A stretch of 64,000 bases of DNA from assembly GCA_963924555.1 (NCBI GenBank), contig OZ004596.1:3854139-3918138 (forward strand). Reading direction: 5' to 3'. Shown here in pieces: positions 21,325 through 32,800 of the stretch (the stretch's first letter is position 1; every line of letters begins with the position of its first letter). The notes below the pieces were generated by a model. It was not told the DNA's origin, ran no database searches, and saw only the letters and a list, made by a program, of their open reading frames with translations. This DNA comes from Crambe crambe (Eukaryota; Porifera; Demospongiae; Poecilosclerida; Crambeidae). Position numbers and translations under genes: made by a program.

Positions 21325-24300
21325 TTAGGTATGAAGAAGAGTCCACTGGCCGAGCTCCAAGTAAGTCCCTATAATTATTATTGTAAATCCCTACATGAAC
21401 ACTGTAAGTATATCCCTGCTGATTAAAACTGACTATTGGGGGTGGGGCTGCCGCTGATACTTGTTAGGGAGGGAGGGAGGGAGGGAGGGAGGGAGGGAGT
21501 GGGGTACGTTGATCTCTGATCATAATGCCATGTTATCGATAGATTGATTTCTGCAGATGGTCATCCTGTGGATGGTGACTGTCCATGTGGACAGGGTGAG
21601 TTAACTTAATTAGTGGATCCAAATGATATACTGTTCAAATATCAATATTTGTCCCATATGGTGTTTATTATGTGCCACATATCACTCGTTCTCTACAGAT
21701 GAACTTGCTGACCTGAATGATTCTTGCTACGACAAAGTGGCCCTGCTGATTGGGAACAAGCATTACGTGCGTGGGGAGCTCAAGCTCAACACGCCGGAGA
21801 ATGATGCTCAGGATATGGCCGGTGTCTTGCTCAGTGCTAACTTCAAGGTGGTCTCATTGGTCAATCTCAACAAGGCAGAGATGGAGTCTGTGAGTGTTTT
21901 GGAGTTAGTGCTAATGGTCACTTTCCCTACAAAGGCCTACATTTTTTCATGATAGTGTAATTGGTAGTTTAGTCCCTTCCTCCTCCTCTTTCCACCCCTC
22001 CCTTTCCTCCACCCCTTCTAGACCCCTCCCCCTTTTTAGTGTTTAGCAATAGATATTGGGTTGACCAAATTGATTGGGCCAATCAAGTACTGTTGGAGCC
22101 TCTTACTAGCAGCCTCTCTGTTAAAGTGTTGCTTGAAAGGAAAAACCTGTTTCCTTGAAATGGTTGAAGTTGTTGAATGAGCAAACATCCCACAGGCTGT
22201 GAGGTACTTTGAGTCACTGTTGGGGAAGAATGTGTATGCCCTGTTCTTCTTTGCTGGCCATGGGTTTGAGCTGAACAGTAAGAACTATATGATGCCAGTG
22301 GATGCAGATGTGGAGAAGAACCCAGACCAGTGTCTTTGTGCTCAGAATGTCCTTCAGACAATGCAGGGGAAAGGCGCTAAGCTCTCCATTGTCCTCCTTG
22401 ATATGTGCCGAGTCAATGCTTCTACTGCGTAAGTCAATGCTCTTACCATTATCATTTGATGACCCTTTACCTATTCCTTTTTAGCTCTCTCCCTTCCAAC
22501 TTTGATTTGCTACAACCTCCTCAGGGTGCTAATGGTTACTTTGTCATTGGGTTTTCATGGTAAGTACAATGTTGAATTCTCTAAAATGTTCTCTATGGGT
22601 CAATGGTGCCTTCTTTCCCACAGTTCCCCTATGGAGCGTGCATTTGAGGCAGGGAGTGGGTCAGAGATAAAGGAAGAGGACAGAGACAACAGCATCTTTG
22701 TGTCTGCCTTCAAACGACATCTCCAGTCTGGATCAGGCTCCCTCAAGGAGCGCTTGGACACTTTGCTCACAGACTCTGCTGCAGGCAAGAGAATTAGATT
22801 TCTAAATTTGTACCCTTTTTTGATTTTAATCCATTTGAAGTAGCAGAATGGACTGTATATATAGCTAAAAGTGACTACTGGCCACTGTCTGCTTATTCTT
22901 GATTTGAATGCACTTTTTTCTCTCTCTTTCTCTTCAAAATATTGCTTAGGTGTTCGTGAGAGAGGTAAAGCTTTTCCTCTACCTTTGAACTCCTGGCAGA
23001 AGCCAGAGATTCGACACAACCTTGGGGAGAAGCTCTCTCTGGACGACCCCATCAAGAATGATTATGAACACGACTCCAAGCGCAAGGAGAGAGCTTACCT
23101 CTGGCAGTCTGCTCACAGTAAGTCGAGGTAGTATTAATAAATTGAATCACTGTCAGAAGTACACAAGTTATGTAATGGAGAACAGAATAATTTGGCAGGT
23201 GAATGGTCAAGTTGGCAACCATATGTAATTATGTACAATCCTAGCAAACTGACATCATTACTGTTCGCAGAACTATAGCATATTCCTGTAACATAGCAAC
23301 TGTACAAATATGACATTGTGCGTACCGTAACTCCCATAGTCCAGGCAACAGTGCATGGCAACAACAGCTGCTCATGGTTTGTTTTACTGCTCTCTCTTGA
23401 AGAATCCATTGTTTGTTCTTTGCAGTTGTTCCTGACTCTGTGGTGGTTGGTTGCCGTGCCAATGAAAGTTGCAATGTGAAGGCAGGTGAACTAGCGCTCC
23501 GTCTTCATTTTGAAGCAGAGCATTCCAATGTGCTGATAGTGACCGCAGAGCTGCTCAATGGCTGTCTCACCACCTGTGAGGTTCTCACCATGGACATGAA
23601 ACTCATGCAGTACTACGAAAACTCGGTGGGTAGAACCCTGTACTAATTACATCCAGTGTGTATGTGGGAAGGGGGGGTGAAATAGAGGATAGAGGAGGAC
23701 AGAGTAGCAGCAGCAAATTTGGTTTGACATGCCATACGCATGTGGAATACTTAAAACACTGAAAAATTTTGTTTGAAAATGGAGACTATATACACAGTGG
23801 AACCTCTCTTATGAACTATTCAGGACACAATACAAACAACTTCCCTATTAGGGACATTTTTTCAAGGAACCAAACCATACTGCCAATACTAATTAAACCA
23901 TTGAAGAGTGACTGTCCACTATAATATAGAGGCTCATGATTTAGAGCCCCCAAATCACTAGGCCAAAATTATGTTGTTGATTCTTGTTTGTTTATTGATG
24001 ACCACAGCTATTTTGAACCATAATGGGACAGGGGGTTGTTATTGTGCAAGTGTTTTGGCAGGCAGTTTGATGTTTCCCTTTGTGTGTGTGGTCCAGGGTG
24101 TGACGGTGGCACCAATGGCGCTCAAGTGTCACGAAGATAACAAGGTGTATCGATACAAGCAGAACACTGAGTATGGCTATGGTCACCAACAGGTAATTAA
24201 AACTTATTATAAGGAGATGATAGTATTTTTAATAAGATTTTGAGTTGTGTATAGTATCACATGTAGTCTTGATTTCATACTCTCGGCCACACAAACTATA

Positions 24301-25469
24301 TTTGCTGTCACAGATTTCCGTGTGAGAGAGGGAGGTCATTCTAATTTGTTTTAGTAAAAAATTTCTATTTCTTGATGCTTCCTCAAATATTAAGCCGACA
24401 CAGAATTGCATGAGGGAGATGAGTAACTAGTTTGATCGGTCTTTGGGGTCTTACAGTAAGGCCTACTCTAACTGGAAAAAAAGGGGGGGGGGCTTTTGAG
24501 TGCAAGTCTAGACTAGAACGAAGGGTTGGACTCAGTTGGTTCAGTGGTCTCTGGGGAATAGGATGAGTTGTAGTTGGCTCTTTTCTTAGTCCCGCGAATA
24601 AATACATGACGTGTACAAGTGAATGCTATAGACTCTTGTGTGTCCATGTCCCTAGAAGTGAATTATTATTATTTTTGATGATGATGTACTTAGGCTGAAA
24701 AGGAGTTGGACCTGATGCACTTCAAGATACCGGATCTTCAGAAGATAAGAGTGAGTTGAAGGGCCATAGTATACAGATGATGTATGCTAGTGTGGGACTG
24801 TTACCGTGTACCTTTTGTTTGTTGTTATGCAACTTATTTTCAGTTTCCTTTGAAGTGTTATCAAATTAGCCTCTGGTGTACAGTAACCCTCTCCTAATAA
24901 CAAATGTTGGGACCAACCAATTCTCCCCATTGTGTATAATATATCTTCAGAGATAGATAGCAGTGAAATCTTTGAAAAGTAGAACATCATGTGACCTCAT
25001 AATGAACCTCGGCCTCATAATTATGACCTCCTTTGAGCTGTCATGTGACTTACAACAATGACACTTCATAGTGAAACCTGTCTAAGTACACTTCTTTCTA
25101 AAATAAAAAGGACCTCTTCTCGGACCCAAGGTGGTCATTACAACATTATAGTAATTGTACAGTTATAAGAGGGATTTGTTTCGTTTAAGAGTGAAATCTG
25201 TTATCATTGTCAGAGGTCAAATGATATCTCATATCCTTGTATAATAGACGGAAACTGTGACACTGGTGATCACGGTGGATTACCAGATCGAGCGTCGAGT
25301 GATGGAACGGCAGGGGAGGAACAGGGAGCGCCGACAGTGCGAGGTGAGGCACGTCATGACCCCGCCCCTCTATGCTAAGATTCTCAGCAGAGTGAAAGAG
25401 ACCCCATCCACATCTCCTTACGTTCAGCCGTATCACAATACCACCACCTTCATGACACACCCCACCTAA
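17603..25469 (+). CDS. MALT1: MALT1-like paracaspase
   Basis: Sixteen exons (17603-17945, 18211-18489, 18722-18751, 19050-19310, 19821-20015, 20839-21360, 21557-21595, 21699-21889, 22196-22428, 22485-22559, 22624-22784, 22950-23117, 23426-23625, 24097-24192, 24694-24750, 25248-25469) keep phase and give 1023 residues. Domain order: death-like domain (about 15-112), Ig1 (about 115-207, Cys pair, DAGRYCC), Ig2 (about 218-304, DQGSYYC), a long linker with (MDPRQQ)n and poly-Q, caspase-like domain (about 562-780), C-terminal MALT1-type Ig3 region. Catalytic His642 (FFFAGHGFE) and Cys691 (VLLDMCR) are present; their 49-residue spacing equals that of human H415 and C464. The enzyme is a cysteine protease cleaving after Arg and a scaffold for NF-kB signalling. 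Human MALT1 is 824 residues; the excess is mostly the linker. Exon 11 uses a GC donor. Confidence 0.92.
19857..19953 (+). repeat. 18-bp coding tandem repeat (MDPRQQ)n
   Basis: CAACAGATGGACCCACGC occurs about five times in MALT1 exon 5 with single-base changes, adding a hydrophilic Met-Asp-Pro-Arg-Gln-Gln repeat between Ig2 and the protease domain. A CAA/CAG run at 21283-21322 in the next exon adds about 14 glutamines. Confidence 0.9.
20083..20740 (+). repeat. 41-bp minisatellite, about 16 copies, in MALT1 intron 5
   Basis: The unit consists of TTAACCCATTAGTTTCTCCA, then CACCTCTGCT, then GTGCTGTTACA. The central copies are identical; the first two (TTTAGTGTC variants) and the last are diverged. 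The boundary TTAACCCATTAG closely resembles the genuine 3' splice site of the next exon, TTAACCCTTTAG at 20827-20838. Confidence 0.95.
21467..21500 (+). repeat. (GGGA)n tract, potential G-quadruplex
   Basis: About eight GGGA units in MALT1 intron 6, 60-90 bp before the short exon 7. Such a tract can form a G-quadruplex in the RNA; an effect on splicing is speculative. Confidence 0.7.
23794..23937. mobile_element. Degenerate CAGTGGAACCTC-type MITE
   Basis: The left end CAGTGGAACCTCTCTTATGA and an inverted partner near GTCCACTATAATATAGAGGC share the termini of the element at 14063-14199. Inside MALT1 intron 13. Confidence 0.45.
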
Positions 25470-25731
25470 TCCTTCCCCTCGGGCTGTTGTAAAACTGTCC
25501 AAGGCACACTAATTTTTCCCTCCATCAAGACAAACTTTAATCATTTTAAAATACATTGTTTTTTAAGATCAATTCTTATCTTTAATGCTTAACCTAGGTC
25601 TTACAATGGGCGCACTGTCCCTTTCATAATAATAAGCTCCAGTATTAATTTTAGTGAGGCTGTATAGTGTATATAGCCTTCACAGATGGGTTGTAGTTAA
25701 TTCATATTGATTACAGAATGTGTGGTGATGA

Positions 25732-26685
25732 TCATGTTGTTGCTGCCATGGATGCTCTCAGGATATGCAGTTCCTGCAAGATGGAGTCCACAATACTAGC
25801 AACTGACAGAGAGAGGTCATTAATGAATATGGCTGGACTTCCTTCTTCCTGTGTTGGAAGCTCTAGAGCATCAAACTGTGACTGAAGCAGTTCAGGTGAC
25901 ATAAAGTGTTCCCTGCGTCCTCTTAATCGTTCACTGATCACTTCTTCCGTTCCATTTAAGAGTATAAACACGCACTTTTGACCCGACCCTTGCTTTGACC
26001 CCACTAGGATGCTCCTGTAGGTTTTCCTTAGAGCTGAGCAAGCCAGTATCCCCTTCACCCAGCCACTCTTTACCCAATCATGAACTGATTCACTGTTTCT
26101 CTTCCCACTGCGAGTATATTCTTCATCTTGCTCTTCTGCCGTGCTTACCCATTCTTGTATGATCTTGCTTAGAGCCTGTAACCATGGCAAACGATCCTAG
26201 CAGAGTTGCAGATACAATATAGTTAAGGATGCAGAAGTCTGTATTCATTAGACTAGGACTAGGGCTAAATTTGGTGTGGAGATCTCCAACCATTCTGGAA
26301 CACATGACAGGGTATTTTCTACATATGGAACTGTCACATGTAGAATAGGATCACAATAACACTCGTAGGTGAAACCAGTAAGTCATTCTGCAACGCACCT
26401 GGTCGGTGAGTGGAATGCCCCTTTGCATCTTCTCAACATTACTCTCTGAGTGCCAGTCATCAGCATCACAGAATGCACAACCAATCTTGAGTATAATATA
26501 CAGAATCATCACCCTATTGTCCCAACAATAGGGTCTGTTGAGTCTGTTGAGACAACACATCTTACCTTTGATGCAAGGGCCTTGGCTACAGTGCTCCTGA
26601 CAGTCAAGAAAGATTACTCGTGTACAAATCAAGCTGTTACTTACTTTCCACTTCCACATACACCCATCACCACTAGCACCACCAT
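25732..26685 (-). CDS. IDNK: Gluconokinase
   Basis: Exons 26685-26645, 26596-26566, 26485-26399 and 26196-25732 give 207 residues. The P-loop GVCGSGKST (residues 8-16) is split by intron 1. It is followed by AFCDADDWHSESNVEKMQRG and IPLTDQDRLPWLQAL, which are the gluconate-binding and lid signatures of the GntK/IDNK family. ACSALRKTYRSILV and HFMSPELLQSQFDALE complete the match. It phosphorylates D-gluconate to 6-phosphogluconate with ATP, feeding the pentose phosphate pathway in the cytosol. The C-terminal exon contains a short Glu/Arg-rich insert (AEEQDEEYTRSGKRN). Divergent from the FERM gene, 156 bp between ATGs. Confidence 0.92.
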
Positions 26686-26841
26686 CACACACTGTATGCA
26701 CTCTTCACATATGCCCCCTGATCAATTACGTCACGCCTCATTAGCAAGGGGGCGTGGAGTTCGAGTGATACTATTTTAGTCGGCTTAGTAGCTAATAGTA
26801 CAACAACTAACTCAGAAGCTAAGTCTAAGTTAGAAGGTAAA
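26686..26841. promoter_or_regulatory. 156-bp divergent promoter, IDNK and FERM gene
   Basis: The start codons of two genes on opposite strands lie 156 bp apart. The sequence contains GATCAATTACGTCACGCC, with a CRE-like TTACGTCA element at 26727-26734. No TATA box is clear. Confidence 0.5.
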
Positions 26842-29800
26842 ATGTTCAGCCACTTTGGTATCAGGAGAAGAAGACCTGCCGTGAAGACATTCAATGTTAT
26901 TACTTTGGATGGAAACACGCTTACCTTCAATATTGATGTTAGTAGCTAACTTACTAGAGCCAGAAGCTAGCTAGCTAGCTAGCATCTACCTACAGAATAT
27001 TGCGAACTAACAGTGCAGCTATGCTAGCTACTAACTAGATAGCTAAATCACTACGAAAGTTTTGGTAATAAGAAGGACCAGCTGCAAGTATGCTATGTCG
27101 CCTGTTATTACTTATAGGGACGCAGTAATGGAAAAGAATTGCTGGATAAAGTCTTGCAAGAATGTGGCATCACTGCTGACAAAATATACTTCAGTCTTGC
27201 TACACAGGAGGCAAACTATCTGGTAAGTTTTTATATCACAGTAGTATTTTCTTGCAGGTAGTTAATTGCATTACTGTTCCACAGAGATGGATTTTACTGC
27301 ACAAGCCACTGAAAAAGCAGCTGTCAGGTATGCTAGTCAACATAATGTGATTAAGCACACCTGTCCATTTTGATATTTATCACGCACCACACACAGGACA
27401 TTCTCCTTACACCATTCTCTTTCGAGTCTACATTTATCCTTACAACCACCATTCCCTTCTGCAGTCACTATCCAGGTACATTAGCTTGTTAGGGCATGGT
27501 TATGTCTTGTTGTGTGTTGTAGATAACCAGTGCTTCCCTGGAGACTGTTGTCAAAGATATCAGGAACAGTAATGTCAGCTATGTAATTGTTCATTAGTGC
27601 ACAGAAAATATTCACCTTTGAGTTAATCTCGGTACATGAATTTCCTCATTAAGTAATCACAAAAATTTATTTCCTTGGAAAAAACTTCCCTTTATATTCG
27701 TATACTCTTACTTTCAATCTTTTACAGACATTACCTTTACCTCCAAATCAAGCGAGATCTTCAAAGCAACAAGTATGTGGCTAATCCTATAAAGTTGATG
27801 TAGCTACGAGACCAGAGTCTTCAATTACTGCACTTTGTAAACACAACTTATGGGCTATTGGGCTTAATTGAGTTATTTAAGATTGTCCTGGTAATTATAT
27901 GGAGAGAATAAATTTAGTTGGTGTGATCAGTTCTGGGTTTAACCATCTCTCTGTTGTTACCATAGCCTGCAACCATCTTCCCCTGCAACAACTAACCACA
28001 TTGCTGCACTCATCGTTCAAGGTAACTTCCTCTGAATCTTATATTACTGGCATACTTTACCACTTTATTGTCTGGCTATAATATCAACTCTATTCTAATA
28101 TTACTTCTCTATTGTAACTTCTTATTAGGAGAAATTGGAAACTTTATTCCACAGACTTGCAGTAATGGTTACATCAGAGACCTCCAGATTCTTCCCAACA
28201 TGGTGAGAAAGATCTGTATGGTATTGATGCTTGATGCGTCATACGGAGCATAGTGTCGGGCATAACTGCATGTTGGTAATAGCCGATACTATTACTGTAA
28301 TACAAAATCTAGACATGGTGGACGAGGCACATGATTGAAAAAAGTTATATAGACTTTTAAGTGGACACAAACAATTTCTATAGTTTCAGTTTCCCATCAT
28401 TGATCTATTCACGTTTCATTGATGGCTAAAAGCAGTAACCCGAATAAGTCCAGGACATAATTTTGCGCTGTTCTTCATCTATGTATGTCTGCCAGTAATG
28501 TCTTGTACAACTGCGATGCGGACCTGTACTCTTATGGTCAATGAAACTAGACAGTTCCATTCCTTCCCAAGTCCATGTCATATTGAAGAGATACATCTAT
28601 AGGAGTGAGTATCGACTATAGATGATGTACAATATGCATCACTGTAGCTTTTAAAGGCCATTATAGTATGGACTTTCTGAACAATTTATATCTCTGTAGC
28701 TTTAAGCCATAGATAAGTTCTGATTACTGAGTGATTGGAGGGGGCAACCTGTAGTGTGAAGAGCCATTCAGCATGCAACTGGAGTTATGTAGTTAGGGCC
28801 ACAGAGATATAACAAACACTGAGATTTTACAAGTCCCAATTTTAGTAGAGAGTTAGTACATTCATAGCTACGTGACACTGTGACAGAAGTTCAAATAACT
28901 AGTGAAGAATCTGGATTCATTGTAGCTAAAAATAAAACTATCCAGATCGTATCATTCTGATCAACCATGACCCTCCATCTGGAAGGTTACTCACACTGCC
29001 ATGCCTGACTAATGAGATGTAGTACAAGTGATGAACAAGCTCATTAACTGGATACCTCCTAGCTAGCTAGAGCTCTCAGCACGACAACAATAAACAATAA
29101 CATGCAAGATAGGATTGCTCCGGTAATAGACTCCTGTCTCCCTCTTTGATCTGTATATAAATATAGAGGTCAAAGGAGGTGTATATACCAGTAGACTGGG
29201 TTAAGGAACCTTATTAGGTGCACATTGGCTGCTATAATAATTTTCATTTGCACCTACTAGCAATTAATTAATGCTAGCCACTGAAGTCTGGACATTTAAA
29301 CAATAACATGCAAGATAGGATTGCTCCGGTAATAGACTCCTGTCTCCCTCTTTGATCTGTATATAAATATAGAGGTCAAAGGAGGTGTATATACCAGTAG
29401 ACTGGGTTAAGGAACCTTATTAGGTGCACATTGGCTGCTAATAATTTTCATTTGCACCTACTAGCAATTAATTAATGCTAGCCACTGAAGTCTGGACATT
29501 TCTACATATTTATTATTGGATCTGTAGTCTGAAAAATCTCTTCAGCTAGAAATTGGTAGCTAGAAATTGGCTATGGTCTGTGCATCAGCCTTTTTAACAG
29601 GTAGCTGCTACCTTGAGGAAAGCATTTGACATGAATCAACACTTAGGAAGGAAGCATTATTATTTTTGGGTGTTCTGCTGAGTATTAGGCATGCAGCTTC
29701 CTAGTAGACATGAGAGTCAGCATTTCACATGCATGGGAGAGAATTCATGACTGAACTGAACTCTTACAGTCGTAATTCTAGGGCCATAGAAAGCTTATTG

Positions 29801-32800
29801 AGTTATGGCTCAGTGGCACTGTCAATGATCTGTTTACATGGAGCCAAGCTACTCTTAACTTGTCAATAACATGCATGGTTGGTCAAAGACAAAAATCTAC
29901 CCTCCCCAAGCTCTGTAGGCTGTACAACAAACCAAATGGTCCATTTAATTTTATGGCATCCTGAAATCTTGGGTACTAAGCAGTGGTTCAGTGGATTGTT
30001 TACTTCTGTCTCATATCTCATCATGTCTGCAGACCACTGGCATGGAGGAGGCAATCAAGCAGGCCCACAGACTCAACAGGTTAGCCACAGCTGTGTCAAC
30101 TATCAGCAAATTACACACCCACTACTTACCTAGTACATTTCTTAGATAGCTTGTATCCCTCTACAACATTCCCTTCAGAGAATGGACAACCAGTTAAAAG
30201 TTTCATTTCCTTTCAGTCTGTAATGTCTTAAATAATGATGTAAGAATTTACATACCGTATCCCTTTATAACGATACCTTCCTCTTTTGGGAAGGTACCAG
30301 CAGGATCTGCCCACAATGGTCTGGCGGTGGTCAATAATATTGCCACTGACCAAAATCTTGGTCAATCAATCCTATGCATTTATTATGTGCTCTGTACAAA
30401 CAGTTGGAAGCTTAGCCAATAGTAGGAATGCATGTTGCTTCTCTTTAATTGCTTATTAAATGTATTATTTTCTGACATCACTGACAGAGGGAGATTACCG
30501 GGAGAGTGCGAGGAAGAGGCGCTGGACTTAGTTCAGGATGAGCCTACCTATGGTTCTGTCTACTATAACATTCAGGTATAGGGAAATTCAATTATTACAA
30601 GCAACAGTCATTCAGAAAGCTAGTGATTTAAGGAGTCTGCATAGGGATTCCTAAATAAGGATGTGAGAAGACTTGTTATTTTACCCTGTATTAGTAAACA
30701 GAAAACATAAACTCAGCATCTACAGTATAATCAGCCATCAGCTTACCATGGTTTCCAGCAGTACCAGTTTTCTAGCCAAAGTTCCAAAACTGCTTATAAG
30801 TTAGGTATTGGTACTCATTACTCAAGTTACACTAATGATCATGATATTGTGTTTAGCAAATGGTAATCACTTCTATTGCTCATGAATCTCCAATCAGTTA
30901 GTCTACTTCATCTAATCTTCCAGTTCATGAATTCAATAATTAAGTGTAGACAAGAAGACTAGAGTTTTTTTGTTTTTTTTGTGGGCATGCTACTGCATGG
31001 TAGCTAGCCTGTGATATACATATGTGGAGGATATAGGAATTTCATGGGGAAGTTTTCATGGCTCTCCTGTGATATAGGAGGAAGTTTTCATGGCTATTGT
31101 GGTATGGCTCATGCATCACTTATAGTCTGTGCAAGTGCAACATGATATTCAGAACACCAAAACCAATAGCTTCCTTTAAGTAGTCCAACTCGACTCCAAA
31201 GCCACCTACAGTTAAGTAAAGTTTCCCCCATTGCAATCTGCTATATTTTACTTATTTTTGAGTCCTAGTATCCTGTTCTCTTATGTCCACTTTCCCATAT
31301 CAGATTACCTTTCAAGACCTGCCAGCTAATTGGCAGCTGTGTAACTGTTACTTCTTAACGAGTGTCATATAAGTGGTATGTGGAAGTTGGATCAGTAGCA
31401 AGGTGGACAATGTATCGTGTAACTATCATGTGTGTGTTCGCAAGAGGTAAACTTTTCCATCTCACCACACTCAATCTGAAATCCACCTGCTTGCTCAGCC
31501 TTGCTTGGTAAATGAGGCGGTTTCTTGAAGTGAACATAACTGGATGATCCCAGCGTGAATAACTCGGTGTTGTTGATTGGTATATCACTATGGAAACTTG
31601 GCAGAGAATTTCAGGAAATGTCTCCTGGCACTGTTCGGTGCTAAAAAGTGATGTTGTTCAAAGTTTCTGCCGTTGGTTGAAACTTGTCACCAACTTGTGA
31701 GTGTCCTTCAGCTTGTCTAATGGAATTCAAATTTTCTAATTCTTCAAACAAGTGGCTTGTAGCTACCAAATTTTTCCTAGGCTCTTTTCCTTTTTCATAT
31801 ACACTAATTTTCCAACGCTTCCACATTTTCCCTTACATATCCTTAACATACCATGGAAGTTTTAGCTAATGCTGAGAACATCTCTACATGTCCGTTGATA
31901 GGTGGGGGAAATGTATGATCTCAGAAGCAACTCTTATAAGAAAAGCGTAGAACGTGCCAATCTGATAGGCCAGAACATGTAGTTATGTTTCATACAAATT
32001 CCTTTGTAATATGGTCACTCTCAGGGTAGGTATAGAATGGCTGATCTAATCTCTAATCTGTCTACATGGCTTAGAAACTGTAGAACTCATTCAGCAAATG
32101 TTAAGCCCTTTTGTGAAGTAAAATCAACCCAAATCAAAATCACATTGAAGAGGTGTTCACTGCCTGTAGTCGCTCAACATTCCACAGGAGTCAGTCATAA
32201 CAATGTGGTAATGAGGAAGTTATTCAGCTATGACTGGGGCACGATAATCATAACAAACACATGACAGAGATAGGTTAATGGGTCTACTGCTCCTTGTGCT
32301 GGCAGCATTGTGACTATGCAGCATTGCTATCCAAAATGCTTCCTATTATTAAAGGCTGAACTCTGTGGATAGGGTCTACTGGTATAGCCCCTCCTTAACT
32401 ATGGGCCTACATCCATAAAACCTGATTATGTGATCTTCGCTGATTTGAATTATAGAGAGGTGTTAGGGTGTTGATCATAATTATGTAAGTATAGATCATC
32501 TTCTCTCCAACTGATTTGATGGATTTATATTTTACCAAGATTACAGATTGGTTGAATGTGTGCATGTGATCACATAGTCATCATCTTCCTTTTAGGATGC
32601 GTTCCGTCAGCCTGTGACTGTGTGTGTGTGTCCCGTTGGAGTCAGAGTGGCCCAGGGAGGCAGGCAGATCAACTGTTTGAAGTGGTGAGTCCATGATTAC
32701 AAGCCAGTATAGATTGCATGCAGCAATGGGGGGGGGGGGGATTTTCATATCGTATGAGTGGGAGTCATAATTGCAGGGTTAATGTAATCTCCCTTGAATG

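Noticed and set aside
21079-21426. 115-aa frame with poly-Asn overlapping MALT1 exon 6
   Set aside because: Shadow of the CAA/CAG poly-Q repeat. The adjacent frame continues MALT1 with correct splice phases.
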